Shown here one piece after another: positions 43,860 to 52,821 of a stretch of DNA of 64,000 bases (the stretch's first letter is position 1; each line of letters opens with the position of its first letter). Position numbers and translations under genes: made by a program. The stretch is taken from the NCBI RefSeq assembly GCF_000242455.2, contig NC_019892.1, positions 8,256,744-8,320,743 on the forward strand. The letters are read 5' to 3'. This DNA is from Singulisphaera acidiphila DSM 18658. Its GTDB lineage: Bacteria > Planctomycetota > Planctomycetia > Isosphaerales > Isosphaeraceae. The notes below the pieces were generated by a model that saw only the letters and a program-made list of their open reading frames with translations, was not told where the DNA came from and did no database searches.

Positions 43860-45473
43860 ATGGACGACCCATCCGATCGAACGGCGGCCGATGCGGGTCG
43901 TCTGACCCTGGACAAGCAGGGATGGCGCGGCGTTGGGGTCCAGCACTGGAACGCGTCGCAGGCCGTGCTCGCCGAGCACGCCCTGAGCCGCGGTGAAGGG
44001 GAGCTGTCGGACCAAGGGGCCCTGGTTTTCAAGACCGGGAAGTACACCGGCCGGTCCCCGAAGGACAAGTTCATCGTCCGAGAGCCATCGAGCGAGTCCG
44101 AGGTCGACTGGGGCGAGGTGAACTTCCCCTTCGAGCCCGACCGGTTCGATGCACTCCATCGCCGTGTGCTCGAACACTTTGAGGGACGTGAGGTCTGGAT
44201 TCAGGACTCGTTCGGGGGGACCGATCCCACCCATCGCCTGCCGATCCGGGTCATCTGCGAGCGCGCGTACCACGCCTTGTTCGCCCACCAGCTCTTCGTC
44301 CGACCCACAGCCGAGGAACTCGCCAGTCATCGGCCCGCGTTCACGATCATTGCGGCCCCCGACTTCCAAGCGGTCCCCGAGCGGGACGGCACGCGGAGCG
44401 AGGTCTTCATCGTCCTGAACTTCGCGAAGCGGCTGGTGTTGATCGGGGGGACTCAGTATGCAGGGGAAATCAAGAAGTCAGTCTTCTCGATCCTCAACTA
44501 CTTGCTCCCGCGCCAAGGGGTGCTTTCGATGCACTGCTCGGCGAATGTGGGCGAAGCCGGCGACGTCGCGCTCTTCTTCGGGCTGTCGGGCACCGGCAAG
44601 ACGACCCTCTCCGCCGATCCCATTCGGGCTCTGATCGGCGACGACGAGCACGGCTGGGGGGACGACGGCGTCTTCAACTTCGAGGGAGGCTGTTACGCCA
44701 AATGCATTCGCCTTGACCGGCTCAACGAACCCGAGATCTATGAGGCGATCCGGTTCGGCACCGTGCTCGAGAACGTCGTGCTCGACCCCAAGACCCGAGT
44801 TCCCGACTTCGCCGATGCTTCGCTGACCGAGAACACGCGCGCGGCCTATCCGATCGAGTCGATTCCGAACCACGTGCCAGGGGGACAAGGGGGGCATCCG
44901 AGCCGGATCATCTTCCTGACCTGTGACGCCTTCGGGGTTCTCCCCCCTTTGTCCCGACTCACGCCCGAACAGGCGATGTATCACTTTCTCTCCGGCTACA
45001 CGGCCAAGGTCGCCGGGACGGAGCGCGGGCTCAGCCAGGAACCGTCGGCCGTCTTCAGCGCCTGCTTCGGCGCTCCCTTCATGACCCTGCCGCCGAATCG
45101 CTACGCCGACCTGCTCGGCACCAAAATGCGGCGGCATCACGTCGAGGCCTGGCTGCTGAACACGGGTTGGACCGGCGGCGGCCACGGTCAAGGGCGTCGG
45201 ATCGCACTCCGGCATACCCGCGCGCTGGTTGACGCGGTCCTGGGCGGGACGATCCGCGACGCCTCCTACGCGGTCGATCCGATCTTCGGCCTCGAGTATC
45301 CAAAGACCTGCCCCGGTGTGCTCACCGAGATCCTCGACCCACGCACCGCCTGGCCCGATCCAACCGCCTACGACACCCAGGCGTCTCGACTCGCCCAACT
45401 GTTCCGCAAAAACTTCACGCGGTTCAACGACGTCGAGCTCGCCATCCAAGCCGCCGGTCCGCGTGAGATTTAA
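43860..45473 (+). CDS. pckA: Phosphoenolpyruvate carboxykinase (ATP)
   Basis: A 537-residue ATP-dependent PEP carboxykinase, catalysing oxaloacetate + ATP to PEP + CO2 in gluconeogenesis. The kinase-1a loop is GLSGTGKTTLSADP. The substrate-binding arm KYTGRSPKDKFIVRE is near the N-terminus, the metal-site GDDEHGWGDDGVFNFEGGCY follows and NTGWTGGGHGQGRRI is near the C-terminus. ATG 43860 lies shortly after AAGG; the frame is open upstream. It is expected in the cytoplasm and is a single gene here. Confidence 0.95.
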   Translation: MDDPSDRTAADAGRLTLDKQGWRGVGVQHWNASQAVLAEHALSRGEGELSDQGALVFKTGKYTGRSPKDKFIVREPSSESEVDWGEVNFPFEPDRFDALHRRVLEHFEGREVWIQDSFGGTDPTHRLPIRVICERAYHALFAHQLFVRPTAEELASHRPAFTIIAAPDFQAVPERDGTRSEVFIVLNFAKRLVLIGGTQYAGEIKKSVFSILNYLLPRQGVLSMHCSANVGEAGDVALFFGLSGTGKTTLSADPIRALIGDDEHGWGDDGVFNFEGGCYAKCIRLDRLNEPEIYEAIRFGTVLENVVLDPKTRVPDFADASLTENTRAAYPIESIPNHVPGGQGGHPSRIIFLTCDAFGVLPPLSRLTPEQAMYHFLSGYTAKVAGTERGLSQEPSAVFSACFGAPFMTLPPNRYADLLGTKMRRHHVEAWLLNTGWTGGGHGQGRRIALRHTRALVDAVLGGTIRDASYAVDPIFGLEYPKTCPGVLTEILDPRTAWPDPTAYDTQASRLAQLFRKNFTRFNDVELAIQAAGPREI

Positions 45474-45542
45474 AAGGTGAGCAGGACTTAAACCGGGAAT
45501 CTCGCTCGCCGAAAAGGCGAGCGAAGATCCGACCAAAACCCT

Positions 45543-46016
45543 TTACTGATGCGAGTTCGCTTCTGAAGGCCACGGAGTCCCTACCGTACTCGGACTCGGG
45601 AACTGGCCCCCACGGGCCGAGCCTTCGAACCACGGAATCCGATTCACAGCCCGGCTGGCGCCCTCGGCCGGTGGCTTCCAGGTGGTGAGGACATGTTCCT
45701 CTCCCCCTTCAATCGAGAAGTTCTCGGCGTAAAGCACCGTCGCGCCCCGCGTCATCGTGAGCCGATGCGCTCCGGCGGGGAGGTCACAAACAAGCGGCAT
45801 GTGAATGGTTTCGCCGACCTGGAACATCTGGCCGCCGATGTTCACGGCCACGTTGGGCTCGGTCACGTGAACAACGGCGGTCCCGGTCCGGGGCCCTGCC
45901 TGCAAGGCGACCCAGCAGAGCACGACCCCGCCGCAGATCCAACCGCCGAGATGGGCGAGGATCTTGCTCGTTAAGAATCCAGAGCTGGGCCGCTGGGGGA
46001 GCGTCTGGAGGATCAT
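45543..46016 (-). CDS. Membrane-anchored PEGA-like small protein
   Basis: A 157-residue protein. A membrane helix (GGWICGGVVLCWVALQAG) is followed by a beta domain with TEPNVAVNIGGQMFQVGETI and PLVCDLPAGAHRLTMTRGAT, similar to PEGA-type domains that planctomycetes often hang on Ser/Thr kinases and membrane proteins. A Pro/Ser-rich tail ends the protein. No kinase is adjacent. It lies downstream of the sigma-factor/CBM9 gene on the same strand, so a shared transcript is possible. Confidence 0.6.
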   Translation of the reverse strand: MILQTLPQRPSSGFLTSKILAHLGGWICGGVVLCWVALQAGPRTGTAVVHVTEPNVAVNIGGQMFQVGETIHMPLVCDLPAGAHRLTMTRGATVLYAENFSIEGGEEHVLTTWKPPAEGASRAVNRIPWFEGSARGGQFPSPSTVGTPWPSEANSHQ

Positions 46017-46172
46017 CTACAGCTCCTTATCATGAAAATTAGTCGAAGGCGGACGAAGAACCCCCTCGGCACATCAGGGCTGAGGTCGAACCACAAACGT
46101 TGAGACGTAGCAGGGCCAGGGTTCTGAGGGGCCCTGGCACCCGCTGACATTGACTCCTCGCCTTCGCGCCCC

Positions 46173-47993
46173 TCAGCGCGGGGCGGCGAGGATCAGTTCT
46201 CCGAGGTTGCCGGCATCAAGCACTTTCATACCAGTCCACTGAGGCCCCCAGTAAACCCACGCGAGACGAGCGAATGCAGGCTCGTCCATCCCTTGCGACG
46301 ACGTCGCGGGGACGTCTTTGTCGGCCACCGCCAGGTCAAAACCGATCCGCTTGCCTCGCTCCAAGCGAGTGGGCTGGTCGGGATACCGGTCGAAGGGCTG
46401 GATCGCCCACTCGTAGGTCGTAATGTCCCCGACGCGGCGGAACGCCACCCGCGTCCTGGTCTTCTTGACATCGCCGGAGATCACAACCGGGTTCGTGTTA
46501 TGCGGCGTCCCGTAGATCTTCCCCGAGCCCGGGATGGCGATATACTGCTGGACAGGAAGGTCCGCGAGGCCAACGTGCTGCCAAACGGGGTTCGCGAACT
46601 GACCCGAGAACTTCTGCTCGCTCCTGAGGCCGTCGATGTAGACCTCGACGGCGTCGGTGTCCATATGGCTGGTGTGACCGACGACAACCTTGTCGTCACG
46701 GACAACCACAGCCAGGTAGATGAGCTGTTCCTTCAGGTTGTAGCCAACCGAAAACGCCGGACTCAAATCCGAGCCGCCTGCGGGCGGGCGGAATCCACTC
46801 GCCATGAAGAGCTTACGGACCGGGTAGCGAATGATGTCCTCGGGCCAATCCGCGAGGTCACCATCGACCTTAATGTTCTCGAGAGGAAATGCCAGGGCGA
46901 CCGAATCACGTTCGGGAAGATCGTTGCCAGCCAGTGGATCCAGCTTCGGCGCGGAGGGAGGCGTCTCCGGCTCGGGATAGGCACTGACCGGCGGGACCGG
47001 CTTGGGTGCGGCCACGATTTCCGGGACGGGTACGGCTTCGGGGGCGGGGTCAGGTGCGACTGCGACCACGGGTTTTGTGGGCTTCACGGGGACCGGACGG
47101 TGCAGGGACGGCCCGAACTGTACCGCGACTCCGGCGATTGAGGCCGTGGCCAGGCCGACGCCACACAGGGCGAAAGTGAACTTGATGCCGGCCCAGGACA
47201 TCGCCTTCAAAGTTGCGCTGGCCAACGCGATGACAGACTCGGAAATCGCATTAGGGGCTGGAGACTTACCTGCGGCAGCGAGCAGAGTGGCGCGAGGCAG
47301 CGTGCCGATCAGCATGGCGGGGATGGCCGCATCCTCCCGGGGCGCGAGCCCAGCCGTCACGGCCCCCACGGGCAGCACAAACCCTCGGCGGGACAGACGG
47401 GACCGCAAGAGCTCTCGGGCCCGGCAGAGCCGCCCCCGAACCGTGCCGGACGGCCAGTCGAGGGACACGGCGGCCTGGTCTTGCGACAGGCCCTCAAGGT
47501 AGCAGAGCACGACCACGGCGCGGTATTTTTCCGGAAGCCGGCAGATCTCTTCATCGAGGACCGCTTGCTCAGCCAGGAGCCCGCCCGCCGAGTCGTATTG
47601 CAACTCCTTGATGAGCGTGGCGGCCCGGCGCTCGTGGGTTCGCCGTCTGGCCACATCGACCTTCGCCCGCGAGGCGACACGATGCGCCACCCCGTAGAGC
47701 CAACTCGCCACCGAAAAGCGGTTCCGGATCGATCCGGCCTTCCGCACCAAAACAAGGAACGTGGCCTGAAAGGCGTCCTGGGCATCGTGCTCGTCGTTCA
47801 AGACACCCCGGCAGACGCGCAGAACCATCGGTCCGTGCCGGCGGATCATCGCTGCGAACGCGGCCTCGGCGGTCGGACCGGGCCCGGACCGGAACTGTTC
47901 CAAGAGCTGGCCGTCGGTCCAATCACCGACCACACCGGTCTCGAACAGCGTTTCCAGGTCCCGCACGGTCCCACTCGTCAGTTTCGCCGCCAT
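46173..47993 (-). CDS. ECF sigma factor fused to a transmembrane CBM9-like domain
   Basis: A 606-residue fusion. Residues 39-115 are sigma region 2 (VLRVCRGVLNDEHDAQDAFQ, NRFSVASWLYGVAHRVA). Residues 143-200 are region 4 (SQDQAAVSLDWPSGTVRGRL). A hydrophobic helix at about 270-293 (TFALCGVGLATASIAGVAVQ) and a Pro-rich linker (296-350) follow. Residues 374-604 resemble family-9 carbohydrate-binding/sugar-binding domains (NIKVDGDLADWPEDI, LIYLAVVVRDDKVVVG, DAVEVYIDG). The N-terminal sigma part would be cytoplasmic and the CBM outside. Long-tailed ECF sigma factors are known in planctomycetes; this tail pairing is inferred from sequence. No separate anti-sigma gene is adjacent. Confidence 0.82.
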   Translation of the reverse strand: MAAKLTSGTVRDLETLFETGVVGDWTDGQLLEQFRSGPGPTAEAAFAAMIRRHGPMVLRVCRGVLNDEHDAQDAFQATFLVLVRKAGSIRNRFSVASWLYGVAHRVASRAKVDVARRRTHERRAATLIKELQYDSAGGLLAEQAVLDEEICRLPEKYRAVVVLCYLEGLSQDQAAVSLDWPSGTVRGRLCRARELLRSRLSRRGFVLPVGAVTAGLAPREDAAIPAMLIGTLPRATLLAAAGKSPAPNAISESVIALASATLKAMSWAGIKFTFALCGVGLATASIAGVAVQFGPSLHRPVPVKPTKPVVAVAPDPAPEAVPVPEIVAAPKPVPPVSAYPEPETPPSAPKLDPLAGNDLPERDSVALAFPLENIKVDGDLADWPEDIIRYPVRKLFMASGFRPPAGGSDLSPAFSVGYNLKEQLIYLAVVVRDDKVVVGHTSHMDTDAVEVYIDGLRSEQKFSGQFANPVWQHVGLADLPVQQYIAIPGSGKIYGTPHNTNPVVISGDVKKTRTRVAFRRVGDITTYEWAIQPFDRYPDQPTRLERGKRIGFDLAVADKDVPATSSQGMDEPAFARLAWVYWGPQWTGMKVLDAGNLGELILAAPR

Positions 47994-48216
47994 CCGCTCT
48001 CCCTCTCCCGTGCTCTGTCTCCATCACCAAGTAGTGCCACTGGAAGGCGAGACTGCTACACTTTTTTTTCGCGGCGGCAATGAATTTATTGGGGATGTGG
48101 TCGAGAGAATCGCAGTGAATAGACCAGGTCCGAGCCCGATTCCACGCCAGAGAGCCGACGCTTCCCCGCTCGCCTTTTAAAGAATGCGAAATCCGAGTTG
48201 CATCATCCCAATCAAT

Positions 48217-48270
48217 CAAAAAAAAGAGACCCACACACAAGAGGCTTCCCTCTCGCGTGCGGGTCTTCTT
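48217..48270 (-). terminator. Terminator of the DEAD-box helicase gene
   Basis: On the minus strand a GC-rich imperfect stem (GACCCGCACGCGAGAG with CTCTTGTGTGTGGGTC) ends in TTTTTTTT at 48218-48225. It lies just past the helicase stop (48301) and is the best intrinsic terminator near that gene. The rest of the 307-bp gap 47994-48300 shows no gene. Confidence 0.8.
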
Positions 48271-48300
48271 TTGAGCGTTCAAATCGCAGTGAGCTTAAGC

Positions 48301-49701
48301 TCAACCGCGGCCCGCACCTTGGGGTTCGCGATCGCGGCGACGGCGGACTCCCTGAGACGAAGAGACAGCGCGACGCGGGAACCGGCCGCTGCCGTTTCCA
48401 TTGCCGTTTCCGTTCCCATGGCCATTGCCGTTGTTGCCATGGCCATGACCGTTGCCGTTCCCGTTGTTGTGCCGGGGACCAGGACCGCGTCGGAAGCCAC
48501 CTTGGCGGGGCTGAGGGCGGAAGTAAGGTCGGGGCGGAGCCGGAACTCCCTCGACCTGGTCGGCCTCCAACTCACGCGAGATGCAGCGCTCGATCTGGTC
48601 GAGCAGCTTGCCCTGGTCGGGCAGCACCAGGGAGAAGGCGACACCGTCGCTCCCCATCCGGCCCGTACGGCCGATCCGGTGAACGTAGTGGGTCGGATCC
48701 TCGGGCAGGTCAAAGTTGATGACGTGCGAGACCCCGCGAACGTCGATGCCACGGCCGACAACGTCGGTCGCGACCAGGATCGTCAGCCGGCCCGATCGGA
48801 ACCCCTGGAGGACCCGGTTCCGCTGCGCCTGGCTCAGGTTGCCGTGCATCGTGTCGGCGAGCAGCCCTTCAGAGCGGAGCAGCATGCCCACCCGGTCGGC
48901 TCCCCGTTTGGTCCGACAGAAGACGATCGCTCGCGGCGCCGCCTCACGGCGAAGCAACTTGATGAGCAGCTCGAACTTCCGCTCAGCAGCCACCATCAGG
49001 TACAACTGGCGGATCGCCGGAATCGTCGCGTCTTCGTCCTCACGGATGAGACGGACGTCGACCGGATTGACCAGGTAGGTCTGCGCCAGGTCGCGAACCT
49101 CGGGAGGCATCGTTGCCGACAGCAACAGCGTCTGCCGGGTCTTCGGCACCGACTTGAGAATCGTCTCAACGGCCGGCCGAAATCCGATGTCGAGCATCTG
49201 ATCGGCTTCGTCGAGGACGACCACCTGCACCTTGTCGAGCCGGATCGCGTGGCGGGCCATCAGGTCCATCAAGCGGCCGGGGGTGGCCACAACCACCTGA
49301 CAGCCCGCGCCCAGCATTCGCTGCTGGCGAAGGATCGGCTCACCGCCGACCACCGCCACACCTCGGACACGCCGGCCGTAGGAAAGCTTCTCGAACTCAC
49401 GGCTGATCTGGATGACCAGCTCACGCGTCGGAGCCAGGATCAATGCCTGCACCCGACGGTCATTTTCGTCGACCTTTTCCAAGATCGGGACCAAGAACGC
49501 GGCCGTCTTGCCCGTTCCCGTGGGGGCATTGCCCAGGCAATCGCGGCCCGCAATCGCTTGAGCGATCATCGCTTGCTGAATCGGGCTCGGCTCCTTGAAG
49601 CCAGCGCGATCCAAGGCCTTCAACGTCAGCTCGCTGACACCCAGCGCGGGGAACCCCTCGGTTGTTTCGGTCGTCGAGGTCCCGATCGTCGTCTTCTGCA
49701 A
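48301..49701 (-). CDS. DEAD-box RNA helicase with Asn/Gly/His-rich tail
   Basis: A 466-residue ATP-dependent RNA helicase (RhlE/DeaD-like) that would unwind structured RNA, for example in ribosome assembly or cold adaptation. The Q motif is FKEPSPIQQAMI, motif I APTGTGKT, motif II VLDEADQM, motif III LLSATMPP and motif VI HRIGRTGRMG. After about residue 375 the helicase core ends and a low-complexity tail follows (RPYFRPQPRQGGFRRGP, then Asn/Gly/His repeats and Arg-rich end). The tail probably binds RNA. It diverges from a glycosyltransferase gene across 400 bp. Confidence 0.9.
   Translation of the reverse strand: MQKTTIGTSTTETTEGFPALGVSELTLKALDRAGFKEPSPIQQAMIAQAIAGRDCLGNAPTGTGKTAAFLVPILEKVDENDRRVQALILAPTRELVIQISREFEKLSYGRRVRGVAVVGGEPILRQQRMLGAGCQVVVATPGRLMDLMARHAIRLDKVQVVVLDEADQMLDIGFRPAVETILKSVPKTRQTLLLSATMPPEVRDLAQTYLVNPVDVRLIREDEDATIPAIRQLYLMVAAERKFELLIKLLRREAAPRAIVFCRTKRGADRVGMLLRSEGLLADTMHGNLSQAQRNRVLQGFRSGRLTILVATDVVGRGIDVRGVSHVINFDLPEDPTHYVHRIGRTGRMGSDGVAFSLVLPDQGKLLDQIERCISRELEADQVEGVPAPPRPYFRPQPRQGGFRRGPGPRHNNGNGNGHGHGNNGNGHGNGNGNGNGSGRFPRRAVSSSQGVRRRRDREPQGAGRG
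48390..48471. repeat. Codon-scale repeat in the helicase tail
   Basis: On the minus strand alternate AAC and GGC/GGT codons with CAT/CAC codons encode (Asn-Gly)n and His-Gly units. On the plus strand the motif is (GCC/GTT)n. This is an internal protein repeat, not a CRISPR. Confidence 0.8.
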
Positions 49702-50101
49702 ACTTAACTCCTTCTCACCCCGACTTGTGGCGCGGACGGGACAACCCTAGCGGTTATCCGTTCTCGGACGCGGCTTGCGTAGTTGTCGGCCTTGTCGCGC
49801 CAAAGAAGTCCGCCCCGGCAACAAACCGGATGCGAAAAGATGAGACAGCGCAAAGAGACCAACGGGCAGATGGCTCGCGAGGTAGGATCTCGGCCTCAAG
49901 CCGGTGGGGTGTACCCTTCGTTTTTTTTCCAACCGAAGGATTGTAGCATGCTCAGTCAAAGAGGCGAACCGCAATTTCCCAATCCGCTCGGATTCCCCAA
50001 AAGAGCCAAGATCTGACCCGTCCGGCAGGTTCGGCTGGCGATTCGTGAGGAAAACTGGACAATCCGAGCGGAGAACACCCAAGCCCAAGGAGCCCAAGAC
50101 G
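49702..50101. promoter_or_regulatory. Divergent gap with a CCTTCG/CGAAGG pair and a T8 run
   Basis: The 400-bp divergent region between the helicase and the glycosyltransferase has an inverted pair CCTTCG (49915-49920) and CGAAGG (49934-49939), with the T8 run between them. Promoters for both genes should lie here, but I cannot place a clear -35/-10 pair. Confidence 0.35.
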
Positions 50102-51211
50102 ATGCGCCTGGTGATCGATGGCCAGCGGCTCACTGCGGAGCGAACGGGAGTGGGTCGCTGCCTCGAGAGCCTGCTCGCCGAATGGGCGCTGACCGGCCTC
50201 CCCTTGGCGGAGACCCTGGTCGTCCTTCGCGACCCTGGGGGACGGAACCGGGTTCCCCTGATCGACGGCCTCAGCACCAAGGTGGTCGGCGAGCGATGGT
50301 CGGGCCTCGCCTGGGAATGGTTCGGGCTCGCTCGCGAGCTCCGTCCCGACGATTTGCTGTTCGCTCCCGCCAATCTCGTGCCCTGGCCCTGGCGCGGCCG
50401 GACGGTCCTGGTAATTTATGACACCCTGCCTTGGGTCGTGCCGGAGAGCTTCCCTCGGCTCGTTCGCTGGCGATTCGGCTGGCGTTACCGTCTGGCTGCG
50501 CACCAGGCCGACCGGATCCTCGTCCCTTCGCAGGCGACCGCCCATGACGTGGCCCGCGTCCACGGCGTTCCGTCGGAAAGGATCCGGGTGACCTATCCCG
50601 GCCCCGAACCCGAGTTCCGCCCCTTGGCCCGCGATTCCCCCGAGGTCATCGAGGCGCGCCGACATGTTGGCGTAGAGTCGTCTCCCTATTTTCTCTTTGT
50701 CGGCAAACGGTCGCGACGCCGCAACGTCCCCGCGATCCTCCAAGCGTTCGCCAGCCACCGCCAGGCTCACCCAGGCCACCGGCTCGTCTTCGTCGGCCCC
50801 GACGACCCGGGCGATTTGCCGGGCCCAGCCGACGGCACGATCCGTGCGGGGCATGTCGCGGAACCAATCCTCCGCAGCCTCCTGGCCGGGGCCATCGCCC
50901 TGCTCTACCCCTCCGACTACGAGGGCTTTGGTCTGCCCGTCGTCGAAGCGCTCGCCAGTGGCTGCCCGGTCGTAACGCTCCGCAACAGCGCCCTCGTCGA
51001 AGCCGGCGGGGACGCCCCCTGGTATCTCGACTCGGCCGACGCACCTGCCCTGGCCGTTGCCTTGGAGACGCTCTCGACCAGTGAGGAGGAGCGGCGGAAG
51101 TGCATTGCCAGAGGCTTCGATCACGTCGCGCAGTTCAGCCGATCCCAGTTCGCACGCGAGGTCAAGGACGAACTCATCAGGGCCGCGTCCTCTTCTCTCA
51201 TCAGCACGTAA
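50102..51211 (+). CDS. GT4 family glycosyltransferase
   Basis: A 369-residue GT-B retaining glycosyltransferase. The start is MRLVIDGQRLTAERTGVGRC; a His-poor linker follows and the sugar-nucleotide site appears as SDYEGFGLPVVEALASG, with the usual EX7E pair. ATG 50102 has AAGGAG 9 nt upstream; the frame is open further left. It is the only plus-strand gene of the polysaccharide locus and converges with the gene ending at 51374. The donor sugar and acceptor cannot be read from the sequence. Confidence 0.85.
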   Translation: MRLVIDGQRLTAERTGVGRCLESLLAEWALTGLPLAETLVVLRDPGGRNRVPLIDGLSTKVVGERWSGLAWEWFGLARELRPDDLLFAPANLVPWPWRGRTVLVIYDTLPWVVPESFPRLVRWRFGWRYRLAAHQADRILVPSQATAHDVARVHGVPSERIRVTYPGPEPEFRPLARDSPEVIEARRHVGVESSPYFLFVGKRSRRRNVPAILQAFASHRQAHPGHRLVFVGPDDPGDLPGPADGTIRAGHVAEPILRSLLAGAIALLYPSDYEGFGLPVVEALASGCPVVTLRNSALVEAGGDAPWYLDSADAPALAVALETLSTSEEERRKCIARGFDHVAQFSRSQFAREVKDELIRAASSSLIST

Positions 51212-51373
51212 CTGCTGATACACTAACGGAGAATTGGCTCGACATGGCTATCCTCCTCCTCGCCCGTTCGCTCCAATCGAAAGACAAAGAGAGTTGACGC
51301 TCCCTACTCGCCGGGAATTTGAAGTTCGGAGGCAGGCGAAAAACCTCAACGTCCTGTCCCTTTCTCTTCCCAA

Positions 51374-52690
51374 TCACCGAACCGGCTCAAACGCCTCCTC
51401 GGGGACCAAAACCGGCTCCTGCCGCCTGACGGCGGCCACGGCCTGCGAGAGCGCGGGGCCGGTTCGCTGGCGTTGACGATGGCGTTGCTGGTGCTCGTCG
51501 ATCAAGGCGAAGTAGCGGTCGATATGCTCGGCCTCGGACCAGATCCCGTGCCGGGCTCGATGCCCGTTCTCGCCCAGGGTCCGTCTCAGCTCGTCGTCGC
51601 TTGTGAGTTTGCCCAGAGCCTCGACCAGCCCGTCGGGAGAGTCGAAGACAAGTCCGCCGCCGCTCTCGGCAACGAGTTCGGGAAGAGCCCCAAGATTACG
51701 AACGACCACCGGGGCCCGCTCGGCGAAGGCTTCGAGCACGACATAGCCGAAGGTCTCATAGACCAGGGAAGGAACCGCGACGGCGCGTGCCCCTCGGAAC
51801 AAGGCCGCGACATTGGCAGCGTCGAGTCGGCCCTCGAAGAGGACGTTGTCGAGGCCGCGTGCCTGCTCCCTGAGCTCGGCCTCATACTGGCCCGATCCCG
51901 CGATCCGGAGGTCCAGCCCGGGCAGTCGTCGCATCGCCTCGATCACGTCCTGAAACCCTTTGATCTTCTCGAGCCGACCGGCTGCGGCCACGTAAGGCCG
52001 GGCATGCGTTGGGGTGGGCGCGGACGGCAATCCCGTATAGTCGTGCGGCAAGAAATAGGGCAAGTGCGTCATCCTGGCCACGATTCCCCGCCGCGCGTGC
52101 TCACGACGGGTCGACAGGCTGGGGCAGATGAGCGCATCGAGATGGCGGAGCGAGCGGTCCAGGAGCGGAGTCATACGCCAAAGCTGAGGCGGACGGAGCG
52201 ACTTAACGCAACAGCGGACGCATTCGCTCCGCTCGCAGACGCTCTGATCGTGCTTCCAGAGAACGTGTAGCGGACAGACGAGCCAATGCTCGTGGGCCGT
52301 CATGAACTTGAGGGCGCCCGGGGCGGGGATCTGGAGCAGCCCGGGGCCGCCGATCAGCGAGAGGTTGTGAAAGTGGACGACGTCCGGGCGAATGTCACGC
52401 AAGAGGCGGCCGATCGCCCGGGCCTTGAACAGCGGGCGACCCGTCTGATGCGTGGACAAGGGGGACAGTACGCCGGCCCGACTCTCGAGTGGGTGGATCT
52501 GAACGCCCGGGGGAGGGGAATAGGGGCGAGGGGTCTGGTCACCGCGCGACGCCTCGAAGGCGTCGCGACAGTGGATCACATGAACCTCGTGCCCCTGCCG
52601 CGCTAGGGCTCGCGACAGCCGATCGACGAAGGCGGCGTCGCCTCCAAAGCTCTGGCTGCCGAAGAAGGTTGTGAGCATGCAGAATTTCAT
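51374..52690 (-). CDS. GT4 family glycosyltransferase
   Basis: A 438-residue GT4-type enzyme. It begins KFCMLTTFFGSQSFGGDAAF, has a Cys-rich insert near residue 150 (HEHWLVCPLHVLWKHDQSV with later CERSECVRCC), and the donor site is PSLVYETFGYVVLEAFAERA with EX7E. A basic/Gln-rich tail follows. ATG 52690 with GGAGGA 7 nt upstream is chosen over the longer frame. It is the last gene of the minus-strand polysaccharide operon. Confidence 0.88.
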   Translation of the reverse strand: MKFCMLTTFFGSQSFGGDAAFVDRLSRALARQGHEVHVIHCRDAFEASRGDQTPRPYSPPPGVQIHPLESRAGVLSPLSTHQTGRPLFKARAIGRLLRDIRPDVVHFHNLSLIGGPGLLQIPAPGALKFMTAHEHWLVCPLHVLWKHDQSVCERSECVRCCVKSLRPPQLWRMTPLLDRSLRHLDALICPSLSTRREHARRGIVARMTHLPYFLPHDYTGLPSAPTPTHARPYVAAAGRLEKIKGFQDVIEAMRRLPGLDLRIAGSGQYEAELREQARGLDNVLFEGRLDAANVAALFRGARAVAVPSLVYETFGYVVLEAFAERAPVVVRNLGALPELVAESGGGLVFDSPDGLVEALGKLTSDDELRRTLGENGHRARHGIWSEAEHIDRYFALIDEHQQRHRQRQRTGPALSQAVAAVRRQEPVLVPEEAFEPVR

Positions 52691-52821
52691 GGCGGCTTCC
52701 TCCGAACGTCTCGAGAAACCAGGGCCTTGGTCCCTACAAGGGCCTGATCTCCAAAGGGGGACCGATCCGTCCTCAACGTTGCTTTTCTTGGTGGGATACA
52801 AACGCATGCACCGGCTCGTCG

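Noticed and set aside
48390-48471. Possible CRISPR-like tandem repeat
   Set aside because: The repeat units are three to six bases and are in frame with the helicase tail; there are no spacers.
48184-49707. 507-codon plus-strand open frame across the helicase gene
   Set aside because: It is a complete shadow of the helicase frame, which has all DEAD-box motifs. The shadow is rich in Arg, Gln, His and Asp and matches no family.
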